22,271 nt of DNA from Candidatus Woesearchaeota archaeon. GTDB lineage: Archaea; Nanobdellota; Nanobdellia; SCGC-AAA011-G17; JACPNG01. Shown here one piece after another: positions 15,834 to 22,271 of this stretch; position 1 is the stretch's first letter, and every line of letters starts with the position of its first letter. A program made the position numbers and the translations under genes. A model generated the notes under the pieces. The model worked only from the letters and a program-made list of their open reading frames with translations. It was not told the origin of the DNA and did not search any database. Where the stretch lies: the NCBI GenBank assembly GCA_017609845.1, contig JAFCDD010000013.1, positions 1 to 22,271 on the forward strand, read 5' to 3'.

Positions 15834-16388
15834 CTACATCTTAATAATCTTACTAAACTCAAAAGAAACAACAGGGTATATCTTCTTTAACTTGTTCTTA
15901 ATAGATTTATGTAAATTGGAAAATAGAACATCTTTCATAAAATCATTATAACTCTTTTCCTTCAAATACTCCTTTAGAAATTTCTGTGTATCTTCTCTCA
16001 AAGCAGTTAAAACAGCATTAGGAGGTTTTCCCCTAGTAACCAAAAATAGCTTTATCTTTAATTTAATATTATCTTTACTTTCATATAAAGAAGAACTTTC
16101 AACTTTCCTATTCCCTACTCTAATTAATCTTTTTAAATACGCCCCATATACCTCATAACCAATAAGTTCAGTATACGCATTATTCTCCTTAACATCAGTT
16201 ATCCTAAAAATAATCCTAACATTCTGTTTTTTATCAAAACGAAGAGAACCCAAATTAACTCTCAATTTCTTACCAATTAAATTAGAAATATCATAAACAT
16301 AACTCTCTCCTAAGGAAACTCCCTTAAACAATTCAGGAGCAACTATCCCATGCCATTTTTTTTTCTTTCCTTTAACAACTTTTGCCAT
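15834..16388 (-). CDS. rps3ae: 30S ribosomal protein eS1 (S3Ae)
   Basis: This 184-residue protein is the archaeal/eukaryotic small-subunit protein eS1, formerly S3Ae. Recognisable features are the basic start (MAKVVKGKKKKWHGIVAPELF), the GESYVYDISNLIGKKLRVNLGSL block, and the FRITDVKENNAYTELIGYEVYGAYLKRLIRVGNRKVESS core at about 61-99, followed by a helical C-terminal half. It is somewhat shorter than typical archaeal members of about 200 residues. It lies 22 bases downstream of recJ in the rps15-recJ-rps3ae operon, a cluster known in many archaea. AAGG sits just before the ATG as a possible but close ribosome site. Confidence 0.95.
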   Translation of the reverse strand: MAKVVKGKKKKWHGIVAPELFKGVSLGESYVYDISNLIGKKLRVNLGSLRFDKKQNVRIIFRITDVKENNAYTELIGYEVYGAYLKRLIRVGNRKVESSSLYESKDNIKLKIKLFLVTRGKPPNAVLTALREDTQKFLKEYLKEKSYNDFMKDVLFSNLHKSIKNKLKKIYPVVSFEFSKIIKM

Positions 16389-16410
16389 AACCTTAATCCC
16401 AAAGATATCA

Positions 16411-17790
16411 TTAATAAAACTTTCTATCTAAAGACTCCTTAGCAATTTTGATAAAATCTTGCTCTTTCTCCTGCGGTATTGAAGCCCCACAAGCAACCCT
16501 ATGACCTCCAGCAACATAATTTCCTAGTTTCCTAGTAATTCCAATAAGTAAATCTCTTAGATTGTAATCCCCATTGCCCGCAATTCTAGCAGATATTTTA
16601 GTTTCACCATCCAATGTATGTGCTAAACCAATAATTATCGTGCCATCTTTATACAAATTTGATTTTGCAACAATTGATGCCAAAGTACCAATTAAGGCAT
16701 CCTTAACATTATCCTCAGAATTAATAATCATGTAACCTTCGCCCTCAATTAATTCTTTATTTTTCTTTTTCTTATAAAACCAATTTAAAGAATTAATCAA
16801 TTCAAACTTGTAATCATTCAACAATTTTATAGCATTAGTTCTGGCATTTTTATCACCCAAACAAACTCCCATTCCTAAAGAAGGTCTGCTCAATCTACCA
16901 CAAGAATTTAACAAAGTACTAAAATCCCGAGCATCCTTCATCATATCTTCTTTTTCATTTTTCAAAATATAAATAGGACCTAAAACATTTTCTGGTTCCT
17001 TTTCACTTCCCAATCTCTTTAAGATTATTCCAGTAACTAATTTTTTCATTTCTTCCTGATTCAAATTAATAACCTTAGGATATTTTTTTCCTTCTGGTTT
17101 AATTCCAATCTCATCTAAAAAAGTTAATGTTCCTTCTCTATTCCCAGTAACTCCCGGAATATAAGGGTCTGTGCTATATTCCAAAACCCTGTCTAGGGGC
17201 TTAGTTTGAATTCCAAACATATACAATCCTTGCTTTACAACAATATCCCCATTATTAACTGCATCTTGCAATATCAATTTATTCAAACCAATAAATCCTC
17301 TATTTTCCTGCATATCTCCTATTGCGCCAACAACAGCCAAATAAGCCAAGTCAATATTTTTATTATTCATGCACCTAAAAAACAAATAGACAGTGCCTGC
17401 TCCAGAAATCTCCCTATAATCCGCATCTTCATTTTTGCAAAGATTAAGAAGATTTAACTTAGTTTTCTTTTCACTTATTTTATGATGATCTAAAATAAAA
17501 ACAATTTTATCTTTTAAGATTCTCTCAATTTCCTTAATAGAACCGCTTCCCAGATCTAAGAAAAAAATAATTTTGCTTTCTTCTAAATTTAATTCTTCCA
17601 AAACAGCATCATCTAACATTTTAACAAAAGATAAAGAAAATTTAATACCTTCTCTTAAAAAAGCTTGAGAAGCTATGGATGCTGCAGTAATCCCATCTGT
17701 ATCTATATGAGAAACTATCTTTATTTGGTTATCAAGATGCTCCTTAAAAACATCAACAACTTTCTTAACATCTTCTAAAAAATCCTTCAT
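16411..17790 (-). CDS. recJ: DHH-family single-strand nuclease (archaeal RecJ / GAN type)
   Basis: This 459-residue protein is an archaeal RecJ-like DHH phosphoesterase. The family degrades single-stranded nucleic acid, and the Thermococcus member GAN binds the GINS replication complex. Catalytic motif I is SHIDTDGITAA (D30, D32), motif II is FLDLGSGS (D79) and motif III is the DHH at 101-103. GAIGDMQENR near 156-165 is motif IV. The C-terminal DHHA1 domain has the GGH motif near 428-430 (YVAGGHRVACGASIP). The start overlaps the end of rps15 by four bases (ATGA), so translation is coupled. Its place between rps15 and rps3ae is the usual archaeal context and supports a replication or repair role rather than a metabolic DHH phosphatase. 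Confidence 0.93.
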   Translation of the reverse strand: MKDFLEDVKKVVDVFKEHLDNQIKIVSHIDTDGITAASIASQAFLREGIKFSLSFVKMLDDAVLEELNLEESKIIFFLDLGSGSIKEIERILKDKIVFILDHHKISEKKTKLNLLNLCKNEDADYREISGAGTVYLFFRCMNNKNIDLAYLAVVGAIGDMQENRGFIGLNKLILQDAVNNGDIVVKQGLYMFGIQTKPLDRVLEYSTDPYIPGVTGNREGTLTFLDEIGIKPEGKKYPKVINLNQEEMKKLVTGIILKRLGSEKEPENVLGPIYILKNEKEDMMKDARDFSTLLNSCGRLSRPSLGMGVCLGDKNARTNAIKLLNDYKFELINSLNWFYKKKKNKELIEGEGYMIINSEDNVKDALIGTLASIVAKSNLYKDGTIIIGLAHTLDGETKISARIAGNGDYNLRDLLIGITRKLGNYVAGGHRVACGASIPQEKEQDFIKIAKESLDRKFY

Positions 17791-18242
17791 TTTACAAGCA
17801 ATGCAGCATCTTTTCTATTATATTTCCATTCTTGTGGTAATTTACCTTTTTTCTTATAGTACTTGGCCAGTCTCCTTATTTTGCTCTCAGTCAACTGGGA
17901 TCCTCTCTTGCTAGGCATATCTTTCTTATTCTTCTCAAGATGTTTCATTATTTTAATGTCTTTTTTTATAAGATCAGTCAAATCTTCAGGCAACTCTGAT
18001 TCTAACTTATTATCTTCTAAAATCTTTGTTATCTTTTTCTTTGTTATAGTTTTAACATCCGGGATTCCATAAGAATCTCTTAACGTCAAACCTATTACAC
18101 TAGGTTTTAGTCCTTGCTTAGCTAATTTTAAAACAAGTTGTTCAACTTCCTTAGCACCATATCTCTCCCAACTATGCTTGACTTTCTTCACTATCTTAGT
18201 ACTTCCGGACTTTCCTTTCTTTCCTGAATGCATTCTTGCCAT
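17787..18242 (-). CDS. rps15: 30S ribosomal protein uS15 (archaeal type)
   Basis: This 151-residue protein is archaeal uS15, which binds 16S rRNA early in 30S assembly. The N-terminal extension typical of archaea/eukaryotes is present (MARMHSGKKGKSGSTK, then SWERYGAKEVEQLVLKLAKQGLKPSVIGLTLRDSYGIP). It is followed by the S15 core, with the LEKNKKDMPSKRG and LTESKIRRLAKYYKKKGKLP segments. Unlike most genes here it has a Shine-Dalgarno sequence (GAGG at 18253-18256, ten bases before the ATG). Its probable leader of about 67 bases can fold into two hairpins. It heads the rps15-recJ-rps3ae operon. Because bacterial S15 represses its own mRNA by binding a leader structure, similar autoregulation is plausible here but unproven. 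Confidence 0.96.
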   Translation of the reverse strand: MARMHSGKKGKSGSTKIVKKVKHSWERYGAKEVEQLVLKLAKQGLKPSVIGLTLRDSYGIPDVKTITKKKITKILEDNKLESELPEDLTDLIKKDIKIMKHLEKNKKDMPSKRGSQLTESKIRRLAKYYKKKGKLPQEWKYNRKDAALLVK

Positions 18243-18306
18243 TTTTCACAATCCTCAGAAATAGTCTAATACTATCTCTGGTATAAGCAAGCCTAAACTG
18301 GCTTAT
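18243..18306 (-). promoter_or_regulatory. Structured leader of the rps15 operon
   Basis: The minus-strand RNA can form a ten-base-pair stem at 18256-18280 (nine-base arms 18257-18265 and 18271-18279, one G-U pair, plus a closing C-G pair) with a five-base loop. Its last base is the first G of the GAGG ribosome site. Upstream, GGCTTAT-type sequence at 18300-18306 (plus strand) can pair with either of two adjacent partners, AAGCC (18289-18293) or ATAAGC (18283-18288), giving two mutually exclusive hairpins. Confidence 0.5.
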
Positions 18307-18330
18307 CCTTCAAAAATAAAAAAATAAGTT

Positions 18331-18338
18331 ATTTATAA
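18331..18338 (-). promoter_or_regulatory. TATA box for the rps15 operon
   Basis: TTATAAAT on the minus strand straddles the intergenic region and sits directly before the stop of the upstream small EF-like gene. It predicts a transcription start near 18309 and a leader of about 67 bases. Confidence 0.45.
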
Positions 18339-18340
18339 GT

Positions 18341-18607
18341 TTATTCTTTGTATACTATATCATTAGGCCTTACTCTTTCCTTAACCATAATACCTACAGA
18401 ATCTCCTTTTTTCGCTTCCTTTACATCTTTTCTGTCTATCTGCATACTATCTACCTTTTGACTAAAATCTGTAGTATGGCCCTTTATTTTTATAGTATCT
18501 CCAACTTTTAAAGCATCCTCTAATTCAATAGCAGCAACCCCTACCTTAGTAAAATAGCCACTTACCTTTCCGACTACCTTTCCAACTTCTTTGTCAGGTT
18601 TATCCAT
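18341..18607 (-). CDS. Small EF-Tu-domain-2-like protein (translation elongation factor-like)
   Basis: This 88-residue protein resembles the stand-alone beta-barrel equivalent of EF-Tu/EF-1A domain 2 that is widely annotated in archaea as translation elongation factor-like. Typical features are VGKVSGYFTKVGVAAIEL near 12-29, LKVGDTIKIKGHTTDFSQKVDSMQID at about 34-59 and the KKGDSVGIMVKERVRPNDIVYK end, which follow the domain 2 strand pattern. No GTPase domain is present, so it cannot act as an elongation factor itself. The function is unknown. A TATA box (18631-18640) lies about 28 bases before the ATG. It is separated from rps15 by 98 bases that contain the rps15 promoter and leader, so it is probably a single-gene transcript. 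Confidence 0.85.
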   Translation of the reverse strand: MDKPDKEVGKVVGKVSGYFTKVGVAAIELEDALKVGDTIKIKGHTTDFSQKVDSMQIDRKDVKEAKKGDSVGIMVKERVRPNDIVYKE

Positions 18608-18630
18608 GCTAATAAAATAGAATAATTAGT

Positions 18631-18640
18631 ATATAAATAT
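18631..18640 (-). promoter_or_regulatory. TATA box for the EF-like gene
   Basis: ATATTTATAT on the minus strand is centred about 28 bases before the ATG at 18607. It lies between this gene and tRNA-Gln. Confidence 0.55.
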
Positions 18641-18645
18641 TTTGA

Positions 18646-18718
18646 TAGCCCCGGGAGGATTTGAACCTCCGTCTTCGGGCCCAAAACCCGAAATGATTGG
18701 CCACTACACTACGGGGCT
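18646..18718 (-). tRNA. tRNA-Gln (anticodon UUG)
   Basis: This is a 73-base tRNA. The acceptor stem AGCCCCG pairs with CGGGGCT and the discriminator is A. The anticodon stem TCGGG/CCCGA encloses TTTTGGG, so the anticodon is TTG, reading glutamine CAA. The T arm is GGAGGTTCAAATCCTCC. There is no intron and no encoded CCA. A weak upstream TATA-like GTTTTTAAGC lies about 27 bases from the 5' end. Confidence 0.95.
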
Positions 18719-18759
18719 ATAATAAGTTTGTCGTTAAAATTCGCTTAAAAACTTTTCCA

Positions 18760-19332
18760 TTAACCTCTTTTCTTTTTATATCTTCCTCTAGACTCAACTT
18801 TACCCAATCTATCTAAGAGTTCCCTGCTTGGATTATAACCGTCAAGGATAACATTAAACGCTTCTTCTGCCAACTCATAATGCTTACTTTCTAAAGCCTG
18901 CCTTAACAAATGCAAATCAACAGCCCTATCCTCCAGTTTATCAGAAAAAAAACCTAATCCAAAATCAATAAAATAAATTTTGTTATTAACAATCATATTG
19001 CTAGTGGTTAAATCACCATGGATAATTCCTTTATCATGTATTTTTTTTATTGTCCTTCCAATCTCCTTACAATAATTCAAACCCTTTTTATCAAAAACAT
19101 CTCTCAAAACTTTTCCATTAATAAATTCCATCACAATCTTATAATCAGAAACCTCAAACAATTTGGGAACATTTTCTAACTTAGAAATAATTTTTGACTC
19201 TCTCTTAGTCCTAAACTTCCTTAACTTTTTATCCAGTTCATTAATCCTATAACTTTTCTTAACTCTGTCCTTTATTACTTTATTTTTATCTAAATATAAA
19301 ATAGCTTCTGCACCTCTAGCCAAAATTTTCAT
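18760..19332 (-). CDS. bud32: Bud32 (PRPK) kinase/ATPase, KEOPS complex
   Basis: This 190-residue protein is the atypical small kinase Bud32 of the KEOPS complex, which supports Kae1 in making the t6A modification at position 37 of ANN-decoding tRNAs. The nucleotide-binding start RGAEAILYL lies at 6-14, with the VIKDRVKKSYR lysine block at 19-29 (K21) and E45 as the helix-C glutamate. The catalytic loop HGDLTTSNMIV is at 105-115 (D107, N112) and the DFG-equivalent is IDFGLGF (D123). The C-terminus is basic (GRYKKKRG), as in archaeal Bud32. It is stand-alone rather than fused to Kae1, and Kae1 is not in the window. A TATA box at 19351-19360 gives it its own promoter. Confidence 0.95.
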   Translation of the reverse strand: MKILARGAEAILYLDKNKVIKDRVKKSYRINELDKKLRKFRTKRESKIISKLENVPKLFEVSDYKIVMEFINGKVLRDVFDKKGLNYCKEIGRTIKKIHDKGIIHGDLTTSNMIVNNKIYFIDFGLGFFSDKLEDRAVDLHLLRQALESKHYELAEEAFNVILDGYNPSRELLDRLGKVESRGRYKKKRG

Positions 19333-19350
19333 ACCATCTCTAGAACTAGA

Positions 19351-19360
19351 ATATTATAAA
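19351..19360 (-). promoter_or_regulatory. TATA box for bud32
   Basis: TTTATAATAT on the minus strand is centred about 23 bases upstream of the bud32 ATG. It fits in the 35-base gap after the large surface-protein gene. Confidence 0.5.
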
Positions 19361-19367
19361 AAACTTC

Positions 19368-22271
19368 TTATTTTTTAACTGTCTTAGTTTTAGTAATTGT
19401 TGTTTTCTTGGTAATTGATTTTTTAGGCGTGGTTTTCTTAGTGACGGCTTTCTTAACAGATTTCTTTTTAACTTTTTTCTTAGGAGTTTTTTTAGTAACC
19501 TTTTTTACTGGTTTTTTAATGGTTATCTTTTTTGTTGCAGGAAACGATGCTTTCCCTGATTCCAATAAACTCTTTTCTTTCTTTTCAACAGTTCTTGCTT
19601 TCTTGCTTGCCTTCTCCCTGTTTAAAATTAATCTTGCTCTCATAAATGACACAGCAATATCTTGTTTCTTCCATCCGGCCTTAGCTAAATTGGTCTTAAT
19701 ACTTTCTTCACTATTCTCTTTTTGTAAGCTTAACTTAATATAATTAACCAACTGCATCAAGGCTTTACTTTTGCTTACCTTTTCTCTAGCTCTTAAAATA
19801 GAACCTTCAACTTCCATTTTACTCCATCCTGCCTTTAAACAAAGTTCTTTTATTTTATCTTCAGGAATCCCCCTTTCCATCGACTTAACAACATAATCAT
19901 AAAGTTGGTTTAAATTAGCATGTCCTACAACTTTCTTTTGTATTGTTAAAGGACTAATAACTTTTTTCTTTAATTCATTTAATTTAGGCTTTTTCTTCTT
20001 TTTACCCTGCATATAATAGTAATAACCACCAATACCCAGGCCAATTAACAATAATAATAATAACAGCAACAACCACCACGGAAATCCAGATTTACAATCT
20101 TCCGGACAAGTATCTTCTTCACCAAAATCACAAATTCCATCGCCACAAAAAGATTCCTCACCAAATACATCTCCTTCATCAGTTTCTACAGAAGGTTCCT
20201 TTTCAGTAGGATATACACAATTACCATTACTACTGCAAATTTTATCTGTAGGACATCCGCATTTCAGGCAAGAATAAATCAACTGTCCATTACTACAAAG
20301 CCTACCTTTAGTATTACTACAATCTCCATAAGGGGTACCATCACTGCAAGTCATCGAATCATCGCTATCAAAACAATTGCTGTCTTTCATATCAGTCATA
20401 TTATCACAGTCATTATCTATGTCATCATCACAACTTTTCTCAATAACCTCGTAATCACCCAATTGATCTTTGAATAATGTAACATTACAAGTCTCCCATA
20501 TTCCAGATTTACACTCTTGTTCTGCTTCTCCGCAAATTCCATAGCCAACACAATTTCTTTTGGTCTCATTACTTTCATCACAAGGACAACCTTCATCTAT
20601 TGTGCCATCGCAATTATTATCCAATCCATCATCACAAATTTCATCGCCGGGTTTTACTTCTCCATCACAATCTCCCCATTCATTATTATTACAATATTGT
20701 AATCCTTTCTCACAAACTCCAACATCAGTACCACCACATTCTCTAGATTCATCCTGATTACACCAACAACCTTCATCTATTGTGCCATCGCAATCATTAT
20801 CTATGCCATCACAAATTTCTATCCCTGCATAAGTAGCATCACATCTTGCCCACAACCACATTCCGATTCCGCCAGTAATAAAAGTCTCATTAGTATATTC
20901 CTGGGTTCCATCTCCACATGAGTTGCTTCCGCCACAAGATCTGCTGGCATATTGCTGACCAATAGTTCTTTCATAAAATCCTTCATCTATTGTGCCATCG
21001 CAATCATTATCTCTTGAATCTTTCAAATATTCGGGTCTAGGATACCCTCCAGAAAAATCACATTCTTCCCATCTAAAATCAGTACATTTTTGAGTTCCAT
21101 AACCACAATCACCAACCCCGCTTCCACACTCCATTGAATCTCCACTAGCACATCTGCAACCTTCATCTACTGTACCATCGCAATCATTGTCTAAACCGTC
21201 TCCATAACCATCAATCCCACAACTTTCAGAAGATTCATAATTATCTAAACTAGTATAATCACATCCGCCCCATACTCCATTATCACATTCCTGATAACTT
21301 CCCTGACAAACACCAAACTGCCTAGGACAAGACCATTTCTGTCCATCAATACAACTGGGAATGGGGCTAGAAGGTATTATTTCAAGCTCATAATCCGGCC
21401 TGCAATTACTCCATCCTCCATTATCATTACATTTTTTATGGTATGTAAACGTATAATCCTCTTGACTAGGAAAACATTGTATTAATTCTCCAGGCACACA
21501 TTTTTTTTCTCCAATAATTACACAAACACCATTAGTACAAACCTCTCCAGTACCACAATCATCATCTGAAGAACACGACGTGGCCTGATCCAAAACACAA
21601 GTTCCACTATCACAAACATAACCTTCAGAACAATCACTATCTAAAACACACGAAACTTCTTCGCCTCCGTCCACAGAAATTCCCCATTTTAACTTATCTC
21701 TCATTATTCCACCTTCAGAACTTCCAAAAACAAAATCAACCCCTTCTCCAGTAGTTAACTTAAAGAAATCAAAATGCCTTACATCATTATCTGTATAGGG
21801 CCCCAATTCTACATGACTACATTCACCAACAAGTTTGTCTCTAATCCTCTTACTAAATTCACTTATGGTTCCTTTAACTCCCTTCCCTAACTCCGCATCT
21901 CCTTTTTTAACTTCAGTATATTCATTTGGAAAATAAGCCTTAACAAAATTCTTCAACGTATCTGCATTATATAATGTATTTTCATTACATTCACCAAAAT
22001 CTCCATCGACAATATCCTCCGGTTCCACATATCTACAAGTACATTCTTTATCTAAATTAGTATATTTACTAGCACCAGACTCTCTGCATAAAACTCTTCC
22101 TGAATTTAATTTAAAATAATTACAATTTCCTTCAATACTGCACTTATTTCCATTATAATCGCATTGAACTCTTTTATTTTCGCTATCCTCACACTTTAAC
22201 CTTCCACCAGATTTATCGTTAATTGTGCCACATCTCCTTAATCTTACAACATCCTCTGCCAACCTAAAAAA
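19368..22271 (-). CDS. MopE-like metal-binding-repeat surface protein with membrane helix and Lys-rich tail (5' end outside window)
   Basis: At least 967 codons are open to the window edge. No convincing start is present (the first possible one is a TTG at 22262), so the N-terminus and any signal peptide are missing. Residue numbers below count from that TTG. The extracellular part is Cys-rich: an N-terminal domain, two CxxDxDC-type Cys motifs (about 212-247), four good DNDCDGTIDEG metal-binding motifs plus a degenerate fifth (PF11617/MopE type), and a CGDGICDFGEEDTCPEDC motif near 705-722. A membrane helix (about 727-750) is followed by basic residues, so the C-terminus should be cytoplasmic. 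There, two 48-residue repeats with a shared AGW core (about 783-877) precede a tail at 911-964 with 26 lysines in 54 residues and no acidic residue. The function is unknown; surface adhesion or sensing is plausible. Confidence 0.85.
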   Translation of the reverse strand, partial: FFRLAEDVVRLRRCGTINDKSGGRLKCEDSENKRVQCDYNGNKCSIEGNCNYFKLNSGRVLCRESGASKYTNLDKECTCRYVEPEDIVDGDFGECNENTLYNADTLKNFVKAYFPNEYTEVKKGDAELGKGVKGTISEFSKRIRDKLVGECSHVELGPYTDNDVRHFDFFKLTTGEGVDFVFGSSEGGIMRDKLKWGISVDGGEEVSCVLDSDCSEGYVCDSGTCVLDQATSCSSDDDCGTGEVCTNGVCVIIGEKKCVPGELIQCFPSQEDYTFTYHKKCNDNGGWSNCRPDYELEIIPSSPIPSCIDGQKWSCPRQFGVCQGSYQECDNGVWGGCDYTSLDNYESSESCGIDGYGDGLDNDCDGTVDEGCRCASGDSMECGSGVGDCGYGTQKCTDFRWEECDFSGGYPRPEYLKDSRDNDCDGTIDEGFYERTIGQQYASRSCGGSNSCGDGTQEYTNETFITGGIGMWLWARCDATYAGIEICDGIDNDCDGTIDEGCWCNQDESRECGGTDVGVCEKGLQYCNNNEWGDCDGEVKPGDEICDDGLDNNCDGTIDEGCPCDESNETKRNCVGYGICGEAEQECKSGIWETCNVTLFKDQLGDYEVIEKSCDDDIDNDCDNMTDMKDSNCFDSDDSMTCSDGTPYGDCSNTKGRLCSNGQLIYSCLKCGCPTDKICSSNGNCVYPTEKEPSVETDEGDVFGEESFCGDGICDFGEEDTCPEDCKSGFPWWLLLLLLLLLIGLGIGGYYYYMQGKKKKKPKLNELKKKVISPLTIQKKVVGHANLNQLYDYVVKSMERGIPEDKIKELCLKAGWSKMEVEGSILRAREKVSKSKALMQLVNYIKLSLQKENSEESIKTNLAKAGWKKQDIAVSFMRARLILNREKASKKARTVEKKEKSLLESGKASFPATKKITIKKPVKKVTKKTPKKKVKKKSVKKAVTKKTTPKKSITKKTTITKTKTVKK
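20400..21200 (-). repeat. Tandem MopE-type metal-binding repeat region
   Basis: Four copies of a coding repeat contain a near-identical core starting at 20591, 20771, 20981 and 21161 (plus-strand cttcatctattgtgccatcg, identical in the first three). Spacing is 180, 210 and 180 bases, that is 60, 70 and 60 residues. Each unit reads roughly C-x-C ... CG..G.C..G.Q.C ... W..CD ... DNDCDGTIDEG. A degenerate fifth copy is near 20400-20420. Confidence 0.8.

Noticed and set aside
18341..18607. EF-like gene as a truncated EF-1A pseudogene
   Set aside because: It has its own promoter, clean start and stop, and matches a stand-alone archaeal family of the same size.
20580..21200. Regularly spaced near-identical repeats as a CRISPR array
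   Set aside because: Spacing is 180-210 bases, the units are in frame and encode metal-binding motifs, and the intervening sequence is coding.
22260..22262. TTG as the true start of the MopE-like protein
   Set aside because: The frame is open to the window edge, there is no signal peptide after it for a protein that must be exported, and no ribosome site or TATA box can be judged. The gene is treated as 5'-truncated.

Overview
The window is AT-rich DNA from an archaeon, probably a DPANN lineage close to Woesearchaeota or Pacearchaeota. The archaeal call rests on archaeal/eukaryotic-type ribosomal proteins (eS8, eL37, eS1 and an archaeal uS15), an LSm protein, a stand-alone Bud32 kinase, an archaeal RecJ/GAN-type nuclease, and TTTAAATA-like TATA boxes centred about 24-30 bases before many start codons. 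The DPANN placement is an inference from tight packing and from the style of the large Cys-rich surface proteins and small TG-motif membrane proteins. No 16S gene is present to confirm it.

Layout. 68-2679 is information processing: rps8e and polX leftward, then lsm-rpl37e rightward. 2680-5105 is a leftward overlapping sugar operon: glucokinase, 6-phosphogluconate dehydrogenase and a cyclase-family hydrolase, with a perfect 7-bp inverted repeat at the predicted transcription start. tRNA-Leu(UAG) and a 69-residue two-helix membrane protein follow. 5597-14078 is a leftward three-gene operon with ATGA overlaps: a winged-helix protein, a 642-residue membrane-anchored Cys-containing protein and a 2124-residue secreted protein with an intact M23 (lysostaphin-type) zinc-peptidase motif. 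14231-15796 holds a tail-anchored protein, tRNA-Val(GAC), a membrane-anchored JAMM protease and tRNA-Thr(UGU). 15834-18242 is the leftward rps15-recJ-rps3ae operon, whose leader can fold into hairpins abutting the Shine-Dalgarno sequence. 18341-19332 carries a small EF-Tu-domain-2-like protein, tRNA-Gln(UUG) and bud32. 19368 to the right edge is a 5'-truncated surface protein with MopE-like metal-binding repeats, one membrane helix, two internal repeats and a lysine-rich tail.

How the genes fit together. Most of the window is core housekeeping (translation, tRNA modification, DNA repair and replication, sugar oxidation) mixed with an unusually large cell-surface investment: about 11 kb encode the giant operon and the MopE-like protein. 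The transcripts look mostly leaderless. The two clearest exceptions, glk and rps15, are also the two whose upstream regions carry inverted repeats, which makes them the best candidates for specific regulation. No mobile element, CRISPR array, rRNA or pseudogene was seen. No gene-free stretch exceeds 300 bases. The first 67 bases hold no gene, only a leftward TATA-like sequence near 27-36 that may serve a gene outside the window.
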